From contig NZ_MEIO01000066.1 of NCBI RefSeq assembly GCF_002777745.1, forward strand, positions 1 through 64,000: a stretch of DNA of 64,000 bases, given 5' to 3'. Origin of the DNA: Snodgrassella alvi (GTDB lineage Bacteria; Pseudomonadota; Gammaproteobacteria; Burkholderiales; Neisseriaceae). This document shows, piece after piece, positions 20,273 to 28,200 of this stretch (its first letter is position 1; the number at the start of each line of letters is the position of its first letter). Under the pieces are notes generated by a model. That model did no database searches, had not been told where the DNA came from, and worked only from the letters and a program-made list of their open reading frames with translations. Both the position numbers and the translations under genes were made by a program.

Positions 20273-21538
20273 TTAAGCTTTAGCTTTACTGCCGGTTTCG
20301 CGTACAAATATTGTCATGATAAAAGCCAGAATCAAACCGCCAACAAAAATAAGATCAGCAGTCTGGAAAACCTTCAGACTTAACTGGCCACCTTCTGCGC
20401 TGGTTAAGTGAGCAATCAGCATACTGAACAAATTTGTCATTATCGCACTGATCACAAAAACGAAAAAGTTAATCACACCTGTAGCCGTACCTTTAACCTC
20501 ATCAGAATTAACTTCTTTAATCATGGTGTAAGGAATCATTGCCGCGCCAGAAGCAATACCTAATAGTAAACCCATTATATAAGGTGGCATGGTATTAGGC
20601 AGATAGACAATAATACCACCGGTAATACCCATAGCAATAATACTACCCATAACAACAGGTTTACGACGGCCAATCACATCTGATAAATAGCCCAGAATGG
20701 GACAGCCAATCACCCAACCCAGTGGAACCATAGCCAGACGCAAAGCAGCATCTTCAGTAACACCTAAGCCTTCCTGTAAAAACTGATTACCCCAGGCAAT
20801 ATTACCCACATTAGTAGGCATAAACATCATCGCGCCAATGAAAGCGCAGATATAGGATTGGGGATTTTTCAGTACCACAATGTAAGGATGGCTCAAACCG
20901 GTCCAGTCGATTTTACCTTCGCGCGTACGGGGCGTAATGATTACAGAAGCAAAAAACACCACGCCCAGAACACCGGCAGCAACCATCCAGAACATTTGCC
21001 AGGTCATCACCTGATTTTTAATAATCGGTGATACAACAGCCTGTCCCATGAAACCACCGAGCATACCGAAACATTGTGTCATGCCAACCGCAGTAGCCAG
21101 CCATTTTTTTGGGAAACCACGTGTAGCCAGAAACACGGCACTGGTAAAGGCCAATCCAGAACCAGCTCCCTGCAAGAAACGGCCAGACTGAGCTGTAATT
21201 ACAGTACCAGAGCAAAACAGGATACAGCCAATGACCACCAGAATAATACCTAATGATGCTGTGAAACGAGGTCCGATACGATCCAGCAGAACACCAGAAA
21301 CCAGAGCAAAGAAAGCATAAGAATAGAAATACAGACCAATAATTCCAGCCATTTCAACTTTAGTAATATCTAAAGTATCTATAATTTCAGTCTGCATAAT
21401 ACTTGGCGCAGAACGCAATGCATATTGGACAAAATAGAAAATGGCGCAAATAAGCCAAGCAATTACAAACTTTTTATTTAACATGCTGGATTGATCGCCA
21501 CTGGGAGAGGATACAGACATCTTGGATTTATGATTCAT
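20273..21538 (-). CDS. MFS transporter
   Basis: This 421-residue major facilitator superfamily protein has about twelve membrane helices. The loop 2-3 motif appears as GVLLDRIGPR and the loop 8-9 equivalent as GYLSDVIGRRKP. The overall sequence resembles the organic-anion transporter branch (hexuronate, glycerol-3-phosphate or sugar-acid importers). The substrate cannot be assigned. The N-terminal hydrophilic 20 residues are not conserved in the fold, and the ATG at residue 7 or 19 could also be used. It is transcribed alone, from a long AT-rich upstream region. Confidence 0.85.
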   Translation of the reverse strand: MNHKSKMSVSSPSGDQSSMLNKKFVIAWLICAIFYFVQYALRSAPSIMQTEIIDTLDITKVEMAGIIGLYFYSYAFFALVSGVLLDRIGPRFTASLGIILVVIGCILFCSGTVITAQSGRFLQGAGSGLAFTSAVFLATRGFPKKWLATAVGMTQCFGMLGGFMGQAVVSPIIKNQVMTWQMFWMVAAGVLGVVFFASVIITPRTREGKIDWTGLSHPYIVVLKNPQSYICAFIGAMMFMPTNVGNIAWGNQFLQEGLGVTEDAALRLAMVPLGWVIGCPILGYLSDVIGRRKPVVMGSIIAMGITGGIIVYLPNTMPPYIMGLLLGIASGAAMIPYTMIKEVNSDEVKGTATGVINFFVFVISAIMTNLFSMLIAHLTSAEGGQLSLKVFQTADLIFVGGLILAFIMTIFVRETGSKAKA

Positions 21539-22278
21539 AGCGACTCGCTTTCGTTTAATTCCGAATGAGATTTCACAAAATCATTCTAACAAAACCCGTG
21601 ATACGTACACAATAAAGTTAAGCCTGACTCAAAATTAAATACAATACACACAAATTACATTATTTTAAACAACAAAATTAAATATTAATTCAATTTTAGT
21701 ATAATTTAAAATATATAATGCCTTTAAAATACTAAAACAATAAAATTATTGAAATAATTTAACAAAAAATCTTCAGTGAACATCATATTTAATATAATAT
21801 TATAAATATTTACAATTGTAAATAAATTATAATAAATCTGCAGGAACCGCTGAGTTCTAATTTATTATGAACAATACCGATTCCATTTCAACTTCGGATT
21901 TATTCTTGAACATTCAATCAGAAAAGCGCGAATAGTTGTGATTGTAACTTGATAGTAGCTATGCTGAAATCTGGATATATATATATGAATGCTTACAAAA
22001 GCAGCAGATAAAAATTTTCAGATTATTTCAACTTAGACAACAAAATTTGTTTAAAAGAATGGAAAAATACAGGTAATCTGGTACAGATCAATTATTTAAC
22101 ATTGATATAAGATATCTATCTATACATACCAGAAAGAATATTCAAATAATAGAACAAATACCGCTAGCAAAATATAAATTATGCCCCCATAAAAGACAGA
22201 ATAAACCGTAAGCTTTTTTATTAAACTTGCATTTATAGCTGTCAGCCTGAGGACATAAACAAAATCGAAAACTAATAA
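21539..22278. other. 740-base AT-rich intergenic region without a recognisable gene
   Basis: The region between the MFS gene and trxA is very AT-rich, with many short A/T tracts and an ATATATATAT run near 21977. I see no open frame of note, no tRNA-like fold and no long inverted repeat. It must contain the MFS promoter (right to left, near 21540-21650). A small RNA cannot be excluded. Confidence 0.5.
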
Positions 22279-22608
22279 TTATATTGAAGCATTAATAAAC
22301 GCTTCCAGCTGTCCTTTATTCAAAGCTCCAACTTTCGTAGCGATACTAGTACCATCTTTAAAAATCATGAGCGTCGGAATGCCACGAACATTAAATTTAG
22401 CTGGAGTTTCCTGATTTTCATCTACATTAAGCTTAACAATTTTCAGTTTACCCTGATAAACCGAGGCCAAATCATCCAGAATGGGCGCAATCATTTTACA
22501 AGGACCACACCAAGGTGCCCAGAAATCCAGCAACACTGGTATATCTGCCTGTAAAACTTCCTGCTCGAAGTTACCGTCGCCTACATGAACAATTAAATCA
22601 CTACTCAT
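22279..22608 (-). CDS. trxA: Thioredoxin
   Basis: This 109-residue cytoplasmic disulfide reductase has the active site WAPWCGPCKMIAP and the cis-proline in RGIPTLMIF. It is reduced by TrxB, encoded here at 40994. Length and motifs match thioredoxin 1 rather than a membrane-anchored relative, since there is no signal sequence. A GGAAACC ribosome-binding site precedes the ATG. Confidence 0.96.
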   Translation of the reverse strand: MSSDLIVHVGDGNFEQEVLQADIPVLLDFWAPWCGPCKMIAPILDDLASVYQGKLKIVKLNVDENQETPAKFNVRGIPTLMIFKDGTSIATKVGALNKGQLEAFINASI

Positions 22609-22772
22609 TATGGTTTCCTTTTATTATCGGGTCTGTATATATAAAATATAGCCAAATAGCCATCAATGCAATAAAAAAGCCGTAACATGATCTACAATAC
22701 AATGCTCAGACTCATAAAAATTAATTGTAACCGGCTGGATAAATGATCCAGAAAAATACTCATTACACTATA

Positions 22773-23957
22773 TTAAACGTTTAGCTGACTTAATGCACTG
22801 GATAAATCTGCTTTTAAATCAGCAGCATGTTCTAGCCCAATTGATAAACGAATTAGCCCTGGCTGAATGCCAGCATCAAGCTTAGCTTCTGGTGCCATTC
22901 GCCCATGCGTGGTTGTCCAGGGATGTGTAACGGTTGATTTTACATCGCCAAGATTACCCGTTTTACTAAAGAGTGTTAAGGTATCGATTACCTGCCATGC
23001 AGCTTGTTGTCCCCCTTTAACCTCAAAGGCTACTACAATACCTCCACCCTGCTGCTGCTTGTGTACCAACTCCTTCTGTGGGTGATTAGCTATTCCAGTA
23101 TAGTGCACTGTAATAACCTGTGGCTGGGTAGAAAGAAACTGCGCCACTTCCAGTGCATTGGCACACTGCTTTTCCATGCGAATATATAAGGTTTCTAGAC
23201 CACTCAGCAATACCCAAGCATTAAATGGAGATAATACCTCTCCTGTGGTGCGTACATGTAGAAAAATTTCATTAATTAAGGCTGCACTGCCACAGATAAC
23301 ACCTCCCATCACCCGCCCATGGCCATCAATTGCCTTGGTTGCAGATTGTACCGATAAATCGGCACCCAGAGATAATGGCTGCTGTAGTGCTGGTGATAAA
23401 AAGCTGTTATCCACTACCAGCAAAGCCTGATGTTCATGTGCAACTTCTGCCAACTGGGCAATGTCAGCCAATTCATTCAACGGATTGGATGGCGTTTCCA
23501 CAAACAGCATTCTGGTATTGGGTCGAATGGCGGCCTGCCATTCAGCCACATCAGTCTGGCTAACCAGCGTTACCTCAATTCCGAATCGCGGTAATATATT
23601 ATTCAGTAAACCAATAGTAGTCCCAAACAGGCTTTTACTGGCTACTAGATGATCACCGGCTTTTAATAAAGCCAGAAAAACAGCGTTGATGGCGGCCATA
23701 CCTGTGGAAGTAGCCAAGCCGGCCTCTCCTTGCTCTAGCTGTGCCACTCGTGCCTGAAAAGCCGCTACGGTAGGATTGTTTGTGCGTGTATAAGTATATC
23801 CCTGAGTTGAACCTGCAAATAGAGAAGCACCGGCTTCAGCACTTTCAAACATAAAGCTACTGGTTAAAAACAGTGCAGAATTATGTTCATTGTAAGTAGT
23901 TTGTTCCTTAGCACCCCGGATAGCGATGGTTTCCGGATGCAATTTTAAAGTAGACAT
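22773..23957 (-). CDS. metZ: O-succinylhomoserine sulfhydrylase (trans-sulfuration family)
   Basis: This PLP enzyme of the Cys/Met metabolism family is 394 residues long. The PLP lysine is in SATKAIDGHGRVMGG, with the earlier cofactor motif YTYTRTNNPTVAAFQ and the helix SSGMAAI-like STGMAAINAV. The sequence most resembles MetZ, which makes homocysteine directly from O-succinylhomoserine and sulfide. The close relatives MetB (cystathionine gamma-synthase) and MetC cannot be fully excluded. cysK, also in this window, likewise uses sulfide. Confidence 0.88.
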   Translation of the reverse strand: MSTLKLHPETIAIRGAKEQTTYNEHNSALFLTSSFMFESAEAGASLFAGSTQGYTYTRTNNPTVAAFQARVAQLEQGEAGLATSTGMAAINAVFLALLKAGDHLVASKSLFGTTIGLLNNILPRFGIEVTLVSQTDVAEWQAAIRPNTRMLFVETPSNPLNELADIAQLAEVAHEHQALLVVDNSFLSPALQQPLSLGADLSVQSATKAIDGHGRVMGGVICGSAALINEIFLHVRTTGEVLSPFNAWVLLSGLETLYIRMEKQCANALEVAQFLSTQPQVITVHYTGIANHPQKELVHKQQQGGGIVVAFEVKGGQQAAWQVIDTLTLFSKTGNLGDVKSTVTHPWTTTHGRMAPEAKLDAGIQPGLIRLSIGLEHAADLKADLSSALSQLNV

Positions 23958-24179
23958 GATTGATTAATTTATCTATAAATATGAGTAAAGAATTGTGCCG
24001 CTTTTTTTATGAATATGCAAATAACCAACTTATCTAAAATCAAGAATATAGTATTCTTTAATATCCCCTTTTTACATATACAGATAACTGGCAATTCATA
24101 GCATATTGTTTTGCCACGGCCTTAATCAGTCCTAAACTATATACACAGAAGAGCCATAATTAGACATCAAGGAAAAAAA

Positions 24180-24962
24180 ATGTATTTTGTGATATCACCT
24201 GCTAAAAAACTCAATGAAACAGTAGGAATAACGACCAAACACTACACACAGCCACAATTACTGCAACAAGCACAGCAGCTAATGCCACTATTACAACAAC
24301 TGGCTCCGCATGAAATTGCCACCTTGATGAGTATTTCCGACAAGCTCGCTCTGCAAAATGCTGAACGCTATCATCACTGGCTGCCACCATTCACCCCAGA
24401 TAATGCCAAGCAGGCTGTCTACCTCTTTAATGGAGATGTTTATGAAGGATTGGATGCAAGCCATTTATCAGAACCGGAACTCAACTATATGCAACAACAT
24501 CTGGCCATACTTTCCGGTTTATATGGTGTACTCAAACCGCTGGATTTGATTCAACCTTACCGTCTGGAGATGGGTATCAAACTTGCTAACCCTCGCGGCA
24601 AAGATTTATATGCATTCTGGGGAGATATTATTACCAATACCATTGAGCAAAATATGCAGGCAGTACAAGATCAGGTATTAATCAATCTGGCCTCACAGGA
24701 ATATTTCAAAGTGATAAAGCCCTCAAAGCTATCTGCTTCAATAATTACTCCTGTTTTCAAGGATCAGAAAAATGGTGAATATAAAATTATTAGCTTTTAT
24801 GCTAAGCGTGCACGTGGTTTGTTCATGCGCTATGCAGCTGAAAAGCAATTAACAGAACCAGAAGAGCTAAAAGATTTCGATTATGAAGGCTACTATTACG
24901 ATAAAGCTTCCTCCAGCGATAAACAGTGGATATTCCTGCGTGATGAAAATACTCATCATTAA
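24180..24962 (+). CDS. yaaA: Peroxide stress protein YaaA (DUF328/UPF0246)
   Basis: This 260-residue YaaA family protein begins MYFVISPAKKLNE. It contains the typical blocks FNGDVYEGLDA, LSGLYGVLKPLDLIQPYRLEMG and ISFYAKRARGLFMRY. In E. coli YaaA limits intracellular iron and DNA damage during hydrogen peroxide stress. The RBS AAGGAAAAAAA precedes the ATG. It stands alone, followed by the tRNA-Ser locus. Confidence 0.95.
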   Translation: MYFVISPAKKLNETVGITTKHYTQPQLLQQAQQLMPLLQQLAPHEIATLMSISDKLALQNAERYHHWLPPFTPDNAKQAVYLFNGDVYEGLDASHLSEPELNYMQQHLAILSGLYGVLKPLDLIQPYRLEMGIKLANPRGKDLYAFWGDIITNTIEQNMQAVQDQVLINLASQEYFKVIKPSKLSASIITPVFKDQKNGEYKIISFYAKRARGLFMRYAAEKQLTEPEELKDFDYEGYYYDKASSSDKQWIFLRDENTHH

Positions 24963-25025
24963 AAATTAATTAAAAATAAAATTAATGATTTAGCCAGAAA
25001 CTCCCATTTTGCCTGAATAAAACAC

Positions 25026-25054
25026 TTGGCAAATGCGCATTTCTAGTCTATTAT
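25026..25054 (+). promoter_or_regulatory. Promoter of tRNA-Ser(UGA) with GC-rich discriminator
   Basis: A -35 box TTGGCA (25026-25031) and a -10 box TATTAT (25049-25054) are separated by 17 bases. They are followed at once by GCGC, a GC-rich discriminator of the kind found in stringently controlled stable-RNA promoters. The mature tRNA begins 17 bases beyond the -10. Confidence 0.65.
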
Positions 25055-25070
25055 GCGCATCTTCAAAGAC

Positions 25071-25161
<91 letters not shown>

Positions 25162-25202
25162 AGACATTATTATTTAGACACTTATTTTAGTGTTTAAAAT
25201 CT

Positions 25203-25241
25203 AAAAAATCACCTGAATAACCATTATTCAGGTGATTTTTT
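25203..25241. terminator. Strong terminator after tRNA-Ser
   Basis: A perfect 17-base-pair stem (25203-25219 with 25225-25241) encloses the loop ACCAT. Runs of A on the left arm and T on the right make it usable from both sides. Confidence 0.92.
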
Positions 25242-25415
25242 ATTTAAGTCTGTGTGGTATTTTAGGTATTTCAAAATTAAGTTATATCTTAGTACATGTC
25301 CTTAAAAAATTATAAAATTTAAACCGATCAGGCTTTTCCGCTATACCTACGTGTAAAATATATTCAAATAAAAGTTTTAATATTTATGAATAATAATTAT
25401 CATTTATCTTTGAAT

Positions 25416-25444
25416 TTGACATACATTTAATATAACCACATATT
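25416..25444 (+). promoter_or_regulatory. Candidate promoter of the first duplicated gene
   Basis: TTGACA (25416-25421), a perfect -35, is followed after 17 bases by CATATT. In the duplicated copy the corresponding -35 reads CCAACA, so that promoter is weakened if this is the true site. Confidence 0.4.
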
Positions 25445-25485
25445 ACATATGTAGTGATTTATATACTTTAAGAAGGCAATAAATC

Positions 25486-25971
25486 ATGATAAAGCCTATT
25501 TCAAACGTTACATTAAAACCATTACCGCCCGATAAAAATGGCAATATCTTTTCCCATATCGAAATAGATGGTATTCATCATAATATTTCTGTGTCTGATG
25601 CTTTTCTGGAAGCAGCGTTTAGTTATCAGGATAAATATATCCTCATATTTGTAACATTAGAGGGCGGTTGCTTTGAAGAATTACTACATATATATTTGCT
25701 GGACCTATATCGTGATAAAGTACTTGATTATGCCATTATCGGTAATTTATATAGTTTTACCTATGGCGATGTGTCCAGTATTCAAATAAGAGCAGATAAC
25801 ACTATTTTTTTTAAATTTATTACTGCAGATGGATGGTTACTTACCCTATTCAAACAACCAGCCAAAACTTTCCCGATTTCATTTAAAACACTTTTTGTAG
25901 TTCAACGTCCATTTTCATTTAAACGTTATTTCTCAATTACTGCAAATAAAACCACGCATCTTCAAAGATAG
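25486..25971 (+). CDS. Unknown protein, first copy of a tandem gene pair
   Basis: I do not recognise this 161-residue protein. It has no signal peptide or membrane helix and looks like a compact alpha/beta protein. Hydrophobic strands alternate with motifs such as TLEGGCFEELLHIYLL, GDVSSIQIRAD and GWLLTLFKQPAK. Size and composition recall immunity proteins of polymorphic-toxin systems, but no toxin gene is nearby and this is only a guess. An AAGAAGG ribosome-binding site precedes the ATG. The last residues (TTHLQR) and stop codon are encoded by sequence copied from the 5' flank of tRNA-Ser, so the original C-terminus was probably that of the second copy. Confidence 0.75.
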   Translation: MIKPISNVTLKPLPPDKNGNIFSHIEIDGIHHNISVSDAFLEAAFSYQDKYILIFVTLEGGCFEELLHIYLLDLYRDKVLDYAIIGNLYSFTYGDVSSIQIRADNTIFFKFITADGWLLTLFKQPAKTFPISFKTLFVVQRPFSFKRYFSITANKTTHLQR

Positions 25972-26060
25972 AGGTATGGTAAAACGGTTTAATGCAACAG
26001 TCTTGAAAACTGTCGTGAACTGACAGGCTACCGTGAGTTCGAACTTCACCACTTCTGCCA
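25970..26060 (+). tRNA. Divergent tRNA-Ser(UGA)-like copy, possibly a pseudo-tRNA
   Basis: This 91-base sequence aligns end to end with the tRNA-Ser at 25071, including the TGA anticodon loop, GG of the D loop, TTCGAA T loop and CCA end. I count 19 differences, nearly all transitions. Three stem pairs are changed on both sides so that pairing is kept (1:72, 6:67 and one anticodon-stem pair). Remaining weaknesses are an A7:C66 mismatch, a damaged variable arm and A instead of G at position 1. No promoter like that of the first copy is present. It shares 14 bases of 5' flank with the first copy. It may be a decaying duplicate or a diverged functional gene. Confidence 0.55.
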
Positions 26061-26357
26061 AGGCATTCCAAGCAAAATCAGCGCCACAAATAAACTATAT
26101 AAACGCTCTGGTGAAAGTATCTAATATATTTATTGCCCTCGAGGAGGAAGTAATATATTGCTAATGATTTTTAGAAAAAATGGTTATTTCAACCATTATT
26201 GATTGTTTCTACATATATTATTTGCTAAATATCATTTACCTGCACAGTATGCAAAGAATGAGAACAGCCCATAATTTATTTTTGAATCCAACATACATTT
26301 AATATAATCACATATTACATATGTAGCGATTTATATACTTTAAGAAGGCAATAAATC

Positions 26358-26828
26358 ATGATAAAGCCTATTTCAAACGTTACATTAAAACCATTACCAC
26401 CCGATAAAAATGGCAATATCTTTTCCCATATTGAAATAAATGGTATTCATCATAATATTTCTGTGTCTGGTGCTTTTCTGGAAGCAGCGTTTAGTTATCA
26501 GGATAAATATATCCTCATATTTGTAACATTAGAGGGCGGTTGCTTTGAAGAATTACTACATATATATTTGCTGGACCCATATCGTGATAAAGTAATTGAT
26601 TATGCCATTATCGGTAATTTATATGGTTATGCCTATGGTGATGTGTCCAGTATTCAAATAAAAGCAGATAACACTATTTTCTTTAAATTTATTACTGCAA
26701 ATGGATGGTTACTTACCCTATTTAAACAACCTGCCAAAATTTTCCCGATTTCATTTAAAGCACTTTTTGTAGTTCAACGTCCATTCGCATTTAAACGTTA
26801 TTTTTCAATTACAGAAATTAAAACATAG
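26358..26828 (+). CDS. Unknown protein, second copy of the tandem gene pair
   Basis: This 156-residue protein is nearly identical to the one at 25486. About a dozen substitutions were seen by eye before the ends diverge, including Asp to Asn in HIEINGIHH, SF to GY in NLYGYAYGD and Arg to Lys in IQIKAD. It ends RYFSITEIKT, which I take as the native C-terminus. The ribosome-binding site AAGAAGG is identical, but the putative -35 box upstream has changed from TTGACA to CCAACA. Function is unknown. The retained frame in both copies, with mostly conservative changes, suggests both have been under selection. Confidence 0.75.
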   Translation: MIKPISNVTLKPLPPDKNGNIFSHIEINGIHHNISVSGAFLEAAFSYQDKYILIFVTLEGGCFEELLHIYLLDPYRDKVIDYAIIGNLYGYAYGDVSSIQIKADNTIFFKFITANGWLLTLFKQPAKIFPISFKALFVVQRPFAFKRYFSITEIKT

Positions 26829-26860
26829 CAATACAGTTTTGGAACTATCAGTTTTAGGAT

Positions 26861-27570
26861 GTGAAACGAGTGGTAGAATTTGGAAATTTCGAAATTTGCT
26901 GGGAAAATGACCAATTTAAAGCCAAAGGATTGGTTGCCAGCATTCGCGAAGTTGTTCATAAAAAAGACTCGTTTACTCGAATGAAGCAAGAGCGAGATAC
27001 TGAACGAAATGAGCGGCTAGCAAAGCAGTCTGCTGAACGCAACGCAAGCATTGAAAAGCGAATAAGGCTGGATGACATTAAAAACCGGCTATCAGCACTT
27101 TTCACAATAGATGACAAGCCACATCAACGTGGCAAGCTCTACTGGAGCCTGTGCTAAATGACCTATTCCAGACATACGGAATACTTATGCGCTAAGACTT
27201 CCGCCGCCAAGATCCTGATACAGCCGTGGTACTTGAGCAGATTGATGGCGTTATCGAATTGAATGGACAAATACATCTTGTCGAAATGAAATGGCTAAAT
27301 TCACCTGTAGGCATGGCTGAGTTTACACCACATCTATACCGCCTTTTTTCTCGTACCGATGCACACGGTATTTTTATCGCTACTAACGGATATACTGACG
27401 CAGTAATGACTGAATGTCGAAATATCCTTAATAAGAAAACGATGTTTCTGTGTTCATTACATGAGTTCGTCATGCTACTTCAACGCCAAGGCGACTTGGT
27501 TGAATTCTTGAAGCGTAAATCCGCAGCAGCCAGCATAGACAAAAATCCGTTTTTAGAAATTTTGTTCTAA
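26861..27570 (+). pseudogene. Broken Mrr-like restriction endonuclease gene
   Basis: Two frames together describe one protein. The first (26861-27157) gives a basic, charged coiled-coil-like N-terminus that ends KPHQRGKLYWSLC. Reading on in another frame from about 27133 gives LEPVLNDLFQTYGILMR, a TAA stop at 27193-27195, then DFRRQDPDTAVVLEQIDGV. The C-terminal part carries a restriction-endonuclease (Mrr catalytic) signature: Asp in EQIDGVIELNG and E-x-K in HLVEMKWLN. One single-base loss near 27130 and one nonsense change therefore separate it from an intact gene. Both parts still read well, so the damage looks recent. Confidence 0.75.
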
Positions 27571-28139
27571 AAATAAAGAATGATTTTTTTAAAGAATTTT
27601 TTACGGCAAGCTTTTATCTGAAATTAAGTGGAAAAATTGCCCAAATTTTAATCACTATAAGATTGGTTTGATTCACCTTGTTTTTTTATAGTTATCCACA
27701 GATATACTCACAAAATTTGTGAAATTCTGCCAACCATTCTTAGCTGATATTTCACTATTAATTCGATACTGCCTGCCATTTATATCTATAATTTTATTAC
27801 TTTTCTGTAAAAACACGATATGACGCAAAATCAGCCAAATTTGAAGAGTTAATAAAATTACCGTGATTGATTCTGTGTCTTTTACTGTGAGGAATTTTTG
27901 CATTGTTTTCCAGCAGAATTGAATTGGTAATTTAGCAGAGTAAGGAAATTATTTTTATACTTTGAACAACTATTATGCTACCTTTTGCATTCTGTTTATG
28001 AATAATTAAATAAATTATATAAAGTGATTCTAAATATTTATATACTGCTTGAAGAAATAATATACAACTGCCTAAATTCAAATATTTTATATTAAAACAA
28101 TATCTTATATACGGAATGAATTTTTAGCAATATTAGCCC
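27571..28139. other. AT-rich spacer before clpB
   Basis: This stretch follows the broken endonuclease gene. A small inverted repeat (TTTTAGAA/TTCTAAAA) overlaps the end of that frame and is followed by T-rich sequence, so it may be its terminator. Apart from one doubtful minus-strand frame (27673-27903) I see only A/T-rich DNA, ending at the clpB promoter. Confidence 0.5.
27673..27903 (-). CDS. Doubtful small membrane protein
   Basis: This 76-codon frame has an ATG preceded by GGAA at good distance and encodes one possible membrane helix (ITVILLTLQIWLILRHIVFL) followed by a polar tail. No family is recognised. In such AT-rich DNA an open frame of this size can occur by chance, and codon use gives no clear support. 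It is listed because nothing else occupies this side of the spacer. Confidence 0.25.
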   Translation of the reverse strand: MQKFLTVKDTESITVILLTLQIWLILRHIVFLQKSNKIIDINGRQYRINSEISAKNGWQNFTNFVSISVDNYKKTR

Positions 28140-28168
28140 TTGACATTAATTTCCTAATACCAATATAT
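28140..28168 (+). promoter_or_regulatory. Candidate clpB promoter
   Basis: A perfect TTGACA (28140-28145) is followed after 17 bases by ATATAT, with TATATC one base further on. It lies about 35-60 bases before the ATG. I did not see a convincing heat-shock sigma-32 pattern. Confidence 0.45.
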
Positions 28169-28200
28169 CTGCTAATGAAAATTTAAATAAAGGAAATTAG

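Larger units (their letters stand above)
25162..25485. other. Spacer between tRNA-Ser and the first unknown gene
   Basis: This 324-base AT-rich stretch holds the tRNA terminator (25203-25241) and the candidate promoter of the following gene (25416-25444). No open frame of note was seen. The last 80 bases are repeated before the second gene copy at 26358. Confidence 0.7.
25416..26828 (+). repeat. Tandem duplication (promoter region plus unknown gene) around the second tRNA-like copy
   Basis: The about 80 bases before each gene and nearly the whole coding region recur at a distance of 872 bases (25486 versus 26358). The two tRNA sequences recur at 899 bases. The sequences between each tRNA and the following gene are not similar, so the locus is not one simple tandem duplication but has been rearranged. 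The gene copies are far more alike than the tRNA copies. Confidence 0.7.

Noticed and set aside
22735-22751. CTGGAT/ATCCAG hairpin downstream of metZ
   Set aside because: Only six pairs and no T-run on the metZ strand.
25385-25410. Fur-box-like AT-rich sequence before the first unknown gene
   Set aside because: Only about 13 of 19 bases match by eye, which is expected by chance in such AT-rich DNA, and the second gene copy lacks it.
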